41,229 bases of DNA from RUG12783 sp946409545. Lineage in GTDB: Bacteria; Bacillota_I; Bacilli_A; RF39; UBA660. Both the position numbers and the translations under genes were made by a program. The stretch spans positions 1 through 41,229 of the forward strand of contig CAMJWT010000016.1 in NCBI GenBank assembly GCA_946409545.1, written 5' to 3'. Numbering within the stretch: the stretch's first letter is position 1; every line of letters starts with the position of its first letter. Of the stretch, positions 1 through 5,023 are shown one piece after another. Below the pieces are notes generated by a model. The model was not told where the DNA came from. It did no database searches and was given only the letters and a program-made list of their open reading frames with translations.

Positions 1-437
1 TAAAGAATTTAAGAAGTGGTTCAATTATTGAAAATCGTTTCAATTCAAGTGATAAAGTAGAACCAGCTAGAATTGAAAAGAAACCAATGCAATTCTTATA
101 TTCAATGAATGATGTTTACTATTTCATGAATATGAATGATTATGAACAAGTAGAAATTAATAAATCACAAATCGGTGACGATGTTGATCTATTAAAAGAA
201 AACTTAGAAGTAGACATTATGTTCTTTGAAGGTGAAATGTTAGGTATGAACTTACCTGATAAAATTGAACTTAAAGTTACTCATACTGAACCAGCTGTAA
301 AGGGAAATACGACAAGTAGTGCTATGAAAGATGCAACACTTGAAACAGGAAAAGTAATTAAAGTACCTTTATTTATTGAACAAGATGAGGTTATTTTAGT
401 AAGTAGTAAAGATGGAAAATATGTATCTCGTGCATAA
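1..437 (+). CDS. efp: Elongation factor P, C-terminal part (5' end outside window)
   Basis: EF-P binds the ribosome between the P and E sites and relieves stalling at polyproline. The reading frame is open from the first bases of the window, so the gene starts upstream. The visible 144 residues hold the end of the KOW-like domain I and OB domains II and III, with the family segments KVEPARIEKKPMQFLY, FMNMNDYEQVEI, KVTHTEPAVKG and the C-terminal KVPLFIEQDE. An internal ATG at 87 is not the start, because conserved EF-P sequence lies upstream in frame. The N-terminal loop that carries the modified residue is not in view. Confidence 0.95.
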   Translation, partial: KNLRSGSIIENRFNSSDKVEPARIEKKPMQFLYSMNDVYYFMNMNDYEQVEINKSQIGDDVDLLKENLEVDIMFFEGEMLGMNLPDKIELKVTHTEPAVKGNTTSSAMKDATLETGKVIKVPLFIEQDEVILVSSKDGKYVSRA

Positions 438-450
438 TCCATCTTTTTTT
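411..450 (+). terminator. Terminator of efp, overlapping its last codons
   Basis: GATGGA (411-416) pairs with TCCATC (438-443), followed by seven T. The inner TATG/CATA segments extend the stem. The hairpin is built from the last codons of efp. Confidence 0.8.
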
Positions 451-469
451 GTTGTCAATTAGTTTTGTA

Positions 470-524
470 AAGTAAAAAAAAGTTAAAAAAAACTATTGCA
501 TTAATAAAATATCTATAGTATGAT
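470..524 (+). promoter_or_regulatory. Promoter of RNA copy 1, with A-tract upstream element
   Basis: -35 TTGCAT (496-501), 17-nt spacer, -10 TATGAT (519-524). Immediately upstream are A-tracts resembling an UP element (AAAAAAA-GTT-AAAAAAAA-CTATTGCA). The same arrangement recurs at 1270-1327 ahead of the second RNA, including the CTATTGCA string. Transcription should begin near 529-532. The pattern suggests a strong constitutive promoter; strength is inferred. Confidence 0.75.
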
Positions 525-721
525 TAAGATGCTTAGATAAATGGTAGAAACATTTATTTATGTCATTACAATTAATTATCTTTGGTTGATTTCTTATTTA
601 TTTAAGAATTCATTATTTAAGATATTATTTTTATATTTTATCTTTTGTCTCTTTAGGGACTGTTACTTTAATTAGTAACTGCATCTATATGATGCTTAAT
701 ATGATAATTAATTTTTGACAG

Positions 722-1045
722 GTTATTATTTAATATTTTATTTTAATAACTTAATTTTTTATTTAATAATTTTAATTTAATTAATTTATTACTTAATTAT
801 TACTTGTTATTATTTATTTTTAATCTATTATTTAATAATTCTATTTATATTATTTAATTTATTATTTATTATTTAATTTAATATTTAGTTCTTTATTTAA
901 TATAATTTATTACTATTTAATTATTTTAATTATTTATTTAATTATTTATAATTTATTTAGTTTATTTCCAACAATTATTTCTAATTTACTTATATAGTTT
1001 ATCATTTATTTGATATTTATATATTTAATTCTTAGTTTAATTAAT
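722..1045 (+). repeat. Low-complexity TTATTTAAT-rich tract inside RNA copy 1
   Basis: About 320 bases made almost only of A and T, built from irregular repeats of TTATTTAA/TTTATTATT units, with G almost absent from the + strand. It sits between the 5' hairpins and the conserved 3' domain of RNA copy 1. Copy 2 has ordinary small hairpins at the equivalent place, so this is probably an expansion in copy 1. It accounts for most of the length difference between the copies. Confidence 0.7.
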
Positions 1046-1218
1046 TGGACTGTTTCTATCGGTAGAAAAGATTTTTATCGATTATCGCCTCTAAGTATTA
1101 CAATTGTATTTGAGAAAGTAAACTCAAAAGATAATAGTTGCTAACAATTACTGATAATAATTGTTATAATATTTATGTTTCATTACATAAATGATCGCAA
1201 TATTTCTAAACTCGAATT

Positions 1219-1248
1219 GATATCTTTTATCAGAGGATATCTTTTTTT
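1219..1248 (+). terminator. Terminator of RNA copy 1
   Basis: GATATCTTTT (1219-1228) pairs with AGAGGATATC (1232-1241) around an ATC triloop, including two G-U pairs, and seven T follow. The sequence is identical in the second RNA at 1731-1760. Confidence 0.9.
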
Positions 1249-1269
1249 GTGCCTTTTTTTATTGTTGTG

Positions 1270-1327
1270 TAAACCATAAAAAAAGTTTAAAAAAACTATT
1301 GCAATAATATAATTATTATAGTAAGAT
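1270..1327 (+). promoter_or_regulatory. Promoter of RNA copy 2, with A-tract upstream element
   Basis: -35 TTGCAA (1299-1304), 17-nt spacer, -10 TAAGAT (1322-1327), preceded by A-tracts (AAAAAAA-GTTT-AAAAAAA-CTATTGCA). It matches the first RNA's promoter in sequence and spacing, so the second RNA is an independent unit and not a processed part of the first. Confidence 0.75.
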
Positions 1328-1333
1328 ATAATT

Positions 1334-1760
1334 GTCTAGATGATAGAAAGCCTATTTACTAGATAATATCTTATTATTTATTAAAGCTTTGCTTTGATAA
1401 TTATTCTTGTTTTATACAAGAAACAATATTTTATATATTGTATTACCTTATTACGGTTATTATAATTTAATCCTTCGTGGTATCTAATATATATCACTTA
1501 GCTGTTTATTTTATAATATGTATACCTTGTGTATACTTTATGGATGTTATCTTTGGTTATTCTATTTAGGGTAGAAAGAGCTGTTAAACACAGTTGTTAT
1601 CGCCTCTAGGTATTACAATTGGATAAGGGAAAGTAAACCCTATGATAATAAGTTATTATAAATACTGATAATATTTATGAGAGTTTACTATTTATTTAGT
1701 AAATGTTATAACTTTTTCTAAACTCAATTTGATATCTTTTATCAGAGGATATCTTTTTTT
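1334..1760 (+). ncRNA. Large structured RNA, copy 2 (unclassified, about 427 nt)
   Basis: Paralog of the RNA at 531-1248. The 5' half is a string of hairpins: TTAAAGC/GCTTTGA (1381-1397), TTCTTG/CAAGAA (1404-1422), ACAATAT/ATATTGT (1423-1441) and GTATAC/GTATAC (1520-1536). The 3' domain keeps GGTAGAAA (1570-1577), a CTGT/ACAG hairpin (1581-1593), TTATC (1597-1601) with GATAA (1644-1648), an AGGG/CCCT hairpin with loop AAAGTAAA, ATAAATA/TATTTAT with loop CTGATAA (1658-1678), TTTACTA/TAGTAAA (1684-1703) and an enclosing AGTTAT/ATAACT stem (1651-1656 with 1708-1713). Stems differ from copy 1 by compensatory changes. It lies 78 nt upstream of the start codon at 1839 but ends in a complete terminator, so it is more likely a free RNA than a leader. 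Confidence 0.75.
1731..1760 (+). terminator. Terminator of RNA copy 2
   Basis: GATATCTTTT (1731-1740), ATC loop, AGAGGATATC (1744-1753), then seven T. Identical to the terminator of the first RNA. Confidence 0.9.
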
Positions 1761-1838
1761 GTTGTATAATTTTGTCTATTATATGTTTCTTATAATTATC
1801 TAATGTTAATATATTTTATATCTAGTGGAGGATGTATA

Positions 1839-2465
1839 ATGATTAATAATAATATGAAACAATTATTTGAACAATTCTGCAAGGCTTATGGCATTAAAAA
1901 TGCTGATATTTATGATAAAGAACTTGTAAATGCTTTCTTTGAATGGTTTATGGAACCAAAAATAGCTCAAGATGCTTTCTATAGAGAACAATTAAATTGT
2001 ATGGGTCTTGATATTGATGATAGTAAAACAATCGAAGTAGGCAAAACAGTTCATGATTCTATTGTTCTACCTTATAAGACAACAATTGTAACACCAGATG
2101 GAACTGGTTTTGAAAACTATAAAGATCGTGTTATCGTAGCTAATTTAAAGTTCCATGGAAAATTTCCAACTTTAATTCAACAACGTGGTAGTATGACACA
2201 TGCTATTCCAGTTGATTTATATCAAACATTTATGACGCAAAATCCTTATGATAAGAGTGAAATTGAAAATTGGGAAAGATTCCCATATCAAAATGTTGTT
2301 GTAGGCGTTTATGGTGACATTAATGATAAAGATGTTCATGAAAAGATTAGACAAATGGATGAATTTTATCAAAGATTAAATCCTGAATTTAATCCACGTA
2401 AAGATTTCATAAGTGAAAATAATTGCTATGCTGAAATCGTTACAACAGATCGAAAAATAAGATAA
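1839..2465 (+). CDS. Hypothetical soluble protein next to the tandem RNAs
   Basis: I do not recognise this 208-residue protein. The start at ATG 1839 is chosen because GGAGG (1827-1831) sits seven bases upstream; an in-frame ATG at 1803 has no ribosome binding site. It has no signal peptide or membrane segment. It opens with a helical segment (KQLFEQFCKAYGI), then a beta-rich middle (PYKTTIVTPDGTGFENY, VIVANLKFHGKFP) and a Trp/Tyr-rich section (ENWERFPYQNVVVGVYGD), suggesting a folded alpha/beta domain. It is a single-gene unit between the second RNA and its own terminator. No function is proposed. Its position right after the RNAs makes it a candidate partner, but nothing else links them. 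Confidence 0.8.
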   Translation: MINNNMKQLFEQFCKAYGIKNADIYDKELVNAFFEWFMEPKIAQDAFYREQLNCMGLDIDDSKTIEVGKTVHDSIVLPYKTTIVTPDGTGFENYKDRVIVANLKFHGKFPTLIQQRGSMTHAIPVDLYQTFMTQNPYDKSEIENWERFPYQNVVVGVYGDINDKDVHEKIRQMDEFYQRLNPEFNPRKDFISENNCYAEIVTTDRKIR

Positions 2466-2470
2466 TAAAG

Positions 2471-2493
2471 TCTCACGAAAGTGAGATTTTTTT
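2471..2493 (+). terminator. Terminator with GAAA tetraloop
   Basis: TCTCAC (2471-2476), GAAA loop, GTGAGA (2481-2486), then seven T. Confidence 0.9.
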
Positions 2494-2571
2494 ATTAACA
2501 TTTATTTACATTGTACTTTTACTAATTTTGACATTTCTCTGTAAAAGGTATAAAAAATAAACCATATATCA

Positions 2572-2600
2572 TTTACTTTATTTCATAAAAATAGTATATT
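2572..2600 (+). promoter_or_regulatory. Promoter of the mraZ operon
   Basis: -35 TTTACT (2572-2577), 17-nt spacer, -10 TATATT (2595-2600). Transcription would start near 2607, directly ahead of the MraZ boxes. A TTGACA at 2528-2533 is a weaker alternative, since no good -10 box lies at proper spacing. Confidence 0.6.
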
Positions 2601-2610
2601 ATTATTGAAG

Positions 2611-2638
2611 TGTGGAACAAAGTGGTGAAAAGTGGGGG
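2611..2638 (+). promoter_or_regulatory. MraZ operator boxes
   Basis: Three direct repeats of GTGG or TGTGG, with TGG at 2613, 2623 and 2633, exactly 10 bases apart (TGGAA, TGGTG, TGGGG). MraZ is known to bind tandem TGGGN-type repeats spaced one helical turn apart and to control its own operon. The last box also supplies the G-rich ribosome binding site for mraZ. Confidence 0.75.
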
Positions 2639-2643
2639 ATTCT

Positions 2644-3081
2644 ATGTTTACAGGAGAATATCGACACTCAATTGATGATAAAGGTAGGTTAATTATCCCA
2701 TCAAAAATTCGTCAAGGTTTAGGTGATGATATGATTATCACTAGAGGACTAGACGGATGTCTTTTTGGCTATGACAAAAAAACATGGGAGAAATTAATGG
2801 AAAGGTTGAACTCACTACCTTTTACTAAGAAAGATGTTCGTGCGTTCACCCGTTTTATCGCCAGTGGAGCCTGCACTTTGGATTTTGATAAACAAGGTAG
2901 AATAAATTTACCTAGTTATTTGATGAAGCATGCAAACCTAGATAAAGACGTCGTTATCATAGGTGTTTCCAATCGTATCGAGATTTGGGATAGTAATAAG
3001 TGGGATGAATTTATTAATACTAATATCGATAGTTTATCAGACATCGCAGAAAATTTATTTGACGTGAATATAGAACTTTAG
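2644..3081 (+). CDS. mraZ: Transcriptional regulator MraZ
   Basis: MraZ is an AbrB-fold DNA-binding protein that autoregulates the division and cell wall (dcw) operon. The 145-residue product has the two family repeats: MFTGEYRHSIDDKGRLIIPSK at the N-terminus and ACTLDFDKQGRINLPSYL in the middle, each with the D-x-(K/Q)-GR motif. ATG 2644 gives the canonical MF-GEY start; a GTG at 2632 lies inside the G-rich binding site and is less likely. Its stop overlaps the ribosome binding site of rsmH. G+C is clearly higher than in most of the window (28 of 60 bases in 2821-2880). Confidence 0.95.
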   Translation: MFTGEYRHSIDDKGRLIIPSKIRQGLGDDMIITRGLDGCLFGYDKKTWEKLMERLNSLPFTKKDVRAFTRFIASGACTLDFDKQGRINLPSYLMKHANLDKDVVIIGVSNRIEIWDSNKWDEFINTNIDSLSDIAENLFDVNIEL

Positions 3082-3089
3082 GAGGATTT

Positions 3090-4013
3090 ATGCATTATAC
3101 GGTAATGAAGAATGAATCTATTGAAGCTCTAAATTTACAAGAATCGGGTGTGTATGTTGATTGTACCTTAGGATATGCAGGTGATTCAACAGAGATTTTA
3201 AAGCGTGTGAAAAGGGGTTTTCTATTCGCCTTCGATCAAGATAGTGAAGCTATTGCTTGGTCCGAACAAAAACTTAAAAGTGTTGCTTCAAACTTTGAAA
3301 TTATTAAGAGCAATTTTAAGAACCTAAAAGAAGAACTTAATAAAAGAGGAGTTAATGAAGTAGATGGCATCTTATTCGATTTAGGTGTCAGTAGTCCACA
3401 ACTCGATTGCGACTACAGGGGGTTTAGTTACCATAAAAACGCACGGCTTGATATGCGTATGGATTTGTCTAGTGACTTTTCAGCTTATGATGTCGTTAAT
3501 ACTTATAGTGAAGATAAGTTGAATGATATTATTTTTCGTTATGGCGAAGAAAAATATGCAAGAAGGATTGCAAAGAATATTGTTAAAAAAAGATTAGTTA
3601 AACCAATTGAAACAACATTTGATCTCTTAGATATTATAAAAGAATCAATCCCTTTTAAAGATCGAAGAGATAAGCATCCAGGCAAAAAGACTTTTCAAGC
3701 TATAAGAATTGAAGTAAATCATGAACTTGAGGTGTTAGAAATAGGTTTGAGAGACGCTCTATCACTACTTAAAGTAGGTGGAAGAGTCGTTGTAATAACC
3801 TTTCATTCTTTAGAGGACAAGATTGTAAAAAGTATATTTAGAGAAGTAAGTGAAGTTGATCCGAAACTAAAAGGTTTACCTGATGTTCCTGATGAACTCT
3901 TACCAGACTATCGAATAGTCAATAATAAAGCAATTGTCCCAACAGAAAAAGAACTAGAAGAAAATAATCGTAGTAGATCAAGTAAATTAAGGATTATCGA
4001 AAGGATAAAATAA
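3090..4013 (+). CDS. rsmH: 16S rRNA (cytosine-1402 N4) methyltransferase
   Basis: RsmH (MraW) methylates N4 of C1402 in the decoding centre of 16S rRNA using S-adenosylmethionine. The 307-residue length is normal. Family motifs: HYTVMKNESIEALN at the start, VDCTLGYAGDS for SAM binding, DGILFDLGVSSPQLD, RGFSYHKNARLDMRMD, KKTFQAIRIEVNHELE and VVITFHSLEDKIVK. AGGAGG overlaps the mraZ stop, so it is translated in the same operon. The first half shares the raised G+C of mraZ. Confidence 0.96.
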   Translation: MHYTVMKNESIEALNLQESGVYVDCTLGYAGDSTEILKRVKRGFLFAFDQDSEAIAWSEQKLKSVASNFEIIKSNFKNLKEELNKRGVNEVDGILFDLGVSSPQLDCDYRGFSYHKNARLDMRMDLSSDFSAYDVVNTYSEDKLNDIIFRYGEEKYARRIAKNIVKKRLVKPIETTFDLLDIIKESIPFKDRRDKHPGKKTFQAIRIEVNHELEVLEIGLRDALSLLKVGGRVVVITFHSLEDKIVKSIFREVSEVDPKLKGLPDVPDELLPDYRIVNNKAIVPTEKELEENNRSRSSKLRIIERIK

Positions 4014-4038
4014 AAAGAAGAAAAAGGAGAGTGATAAA

Positions 4039-4326
4039 TTGAAGAAAAGTAATAAACTTAGAAGCAGAAGAGAACGTATTCTACTTGCTATATTCTTGCT
4101 TCTATTAATCGCTACTCCCATAGTTACAATATATTTTAAGTCATCTTTGTCTGAAGTAAATATCCGTGTTGAAAAGATGAAAAAATCAATCGCTATTCAA
4201 GAAAAGAAAAACGAAAGTTTGGAAATGAAAATTAATGAATTAGCGTCTCTTGATAATGTCCAGGATATTATCAAACAAGAAGGCTTAACTTATAATAATG
4301 ATAATATTAAAAATATTAATCGTTAG
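4039..4326 (+). CDS. ftsL: FtsL-like cell division protein (TTG start)
   Basis: A 95-residue bitopic protein in the ftsL position after rsmH. It has a basic cytoplasmic head (KKSNKLRSRRER), one membrane helix (about residues 14-34) and a coiled coil (about 38-70), and ends LASLDNVQDIIKQEGLTY, the typical FtsL tail. FtsL acts with FtsB and DivIC in the septal complex. The start is TTG 4039, eight bases after AAGGAGA; no in-frame ATG is available. Sequence is poorly conserved in the family, so the call rests on topology and position. No pbpB, mraY or mur genes follow, so the dcw cluster stops here. Confidence 0.75.
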   Translation: MKKSNKLRSRRERILLAIFLLLLIATPIVTIYFKSSLSEVNIRVEKMKKSIAIQEKKNESLEMKINELASLDNVQDIIKQEGLTYNNDNIKNINR

Positions 4327-4328
4327 TA

Positions 4329-4357
4329 AAAACATTGTAAATATTACAATGTTTTTT
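4329..4357 (+). terminator. Terminator of the mraZ-rsmH-ftsL operon
   Basis: AACATTGTAA (4331-4340), ATA loop, TTACAATGTT (4344-4353), followed by a T run. Confidence 0.9.
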
Positions 4358-4368
4358 TCTTTTTATAG

Positions 4369-4387
4369 TATAATAACCATTGGTGAT
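4369..4387 (+). promoter_or_regulatory. Compact promoter and GGTGAT ribosome binding site of gmk
   Basis: TATAAT at 4369-4374 follows the previous T run by about a dozen bases, and GGTGAT (4382-4387) lies three bases before the ATG. The implied 5' leader is only about 10 nt. No clear -35 box. Confidence 0.55.
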
Positions 4388-4390
4388 TTT

Positions 4391-4972
4391 ATGGGCAAGT
4401 TAATTATTATTTCAGGACCAAGTGGTGTTGGAAAAGGAACAATTATTAATAAATTAAAGAAAATATATCAAGATAATAATAAGAATTTATATGTATCAGT
4501 TTCATATACAACTAGAGAAAAAAGAAAGAATGAAAGAGAAGGTATTGATTACTATTTTATTTCATTAGAAGAATTTGTAAAAAAGATTAATGAAAATGGA
4601 CTCCTTGAATACAATCAATATGGAACTGGTAAATATTATGGAACACCAAAAGATAAAATTTTTGATTATTTAGATAATGGTTATGATGTAATATTAGAAA
4701 TAGATGTAAATGGTTTTATTAAAGTTAGAGAACAAGGTATTGATTTTACAAGTATTTTTATCGCACCACCATCAATAAATGATTTAGAAGAAAGACTAAG
4801 AACTAGAAATACCGAAACAGAAGAAGTTATTAATAAAAGACTTCTAGAAGCAAGAAGAGAACTTGCATCGATGAATTTATATGATAATATCATTTATAAT
4901 GAAAATGATAGAATTGATGATACTGTAGATAGTGTTTTAAAAGTTATTAATGAAAAGAAATATGTAAAATAA
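4391..4972 (+). CDS. gmk: Guanylate kinase
   Basis: Phosphorylates GMP (and dGMP) to GDP with ATP. The 193-residue product has the P-loop GPSGVGKGT (residues 9-17), the GMP-binding SYTTREKRKNEREGIDYYFIS block, EYNQYGTGKYYGTPKD and the IFIAPPSINDLEERLRTR lid region. ATG 4391 is chosen because GGTGAT precedes it and the P-loop falls at the normal distance from the N-terminus. An earlier in-frame ATG at 4298 lies inside ftsL and before the terminator. It is a single-gene unit with its own compact promoter. Confidence 0.95.
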   Translation: MGKLIIISGPSGVGKGTIINKLKKIYQDNNKNLYVSVSYTTREKRKNEREGIDYYFISLEEFVKKINENGLLEYNQYGTGKYYGTPKDKIFDYLDNGYDVILEIDVNGFIKVREQGIDFTSIFIAPPSINDLEERLRTRNTETEEVINKRLLEARRELASMNLYDNIIYNENDRIDDTVDSVLKVINEKKYVK

Positions 4973-4988
4973 TTCATGTTTCTTTTTT
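4953..4988 (+). terminator. Terminator overlapping the end of gmk
   Basis: GAAATATG (4957-4964) pairs with CATGTTTC (4975-4982), one G-U pair, then six T. The left arm is coding sequence of gmk. Confidence 0.8.
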
Positions 4989-5023
4989 ATTGATTTTTCT
5001 ATATAATATTTTTGAGGGTGTAT

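Larger units (their letters stand above)
531..1248 (+). ncRNA. Large structured RNA, copy 1 (unclassified, about 718 nt)
   Basis: No long open frame fits here. The unit runs from a sigma-A type promoter to a strong terminator. The 5' part has ATAAATG/CATTTAT closing a GTAGAAA loop (541-554 region) and three consecutive hairpins: GTCTC/GGGAC (647-660), GTTACT/AGTAAC (662-679) and GCATC/GATGC (681-695). About 320 nt of almost G-free A/T sequence follow. The 3' domain (1061-1241) has GGTAGAAA; TTATC (1082-1086) pairing with GATAA (1130-1134); a TTTGAG/CTCAAA hairpin with loop AAAGTAAA; an AACAATTA/TAATTGTT hairpin with loop CTGATAA; and an ATTTATG/CATAAAT hairpin, the last two enclosed by GTTGC/GCAAT. 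This 3' domain recurs in copy 2 with changed stems and unchanged loops. I see no tmRNA, RNase P, 6S or T-box hallmarks. Family unknown to me; a member of one of the large ornate RNA classes (ROOL, GOLLD and others) is possible. Confidence 0.75.

Noticed and set aside
531..1760. tmRNA, RNase P RNA, 6S RNA, T-box or CRISPR as explanation of the gene-free stretch
   Set aside because: No tRNA-like end with CCA, no RNase P core (GAGGAAAGTCC-type) in the right place, no single long 6S hairpin, no T-box sequence, and no regularly spaced identical repeats.
1334..1760. Second RNA as a riboswitch leader of the 1839 gene
   Set aside because: It ends in a full terminator 78 bases before the start codon, and the first copy, which has no gene of its own, shares the same 3' domain. 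A free RNA fits better, though attenuation is not excluded.
1803..1838. Longer N-terminus of the 1839 gene from ATG 1803
   Set aside because: No ribosome binding site before 1803, while GGAGG stands at the right distance before 1839.
4298..4390. Guanylate kinase starting at 4298
   Set aside because: That stretch overlaps ftsL, the terminator and the promoter of gmk; the family N-terminus begins at 4391.
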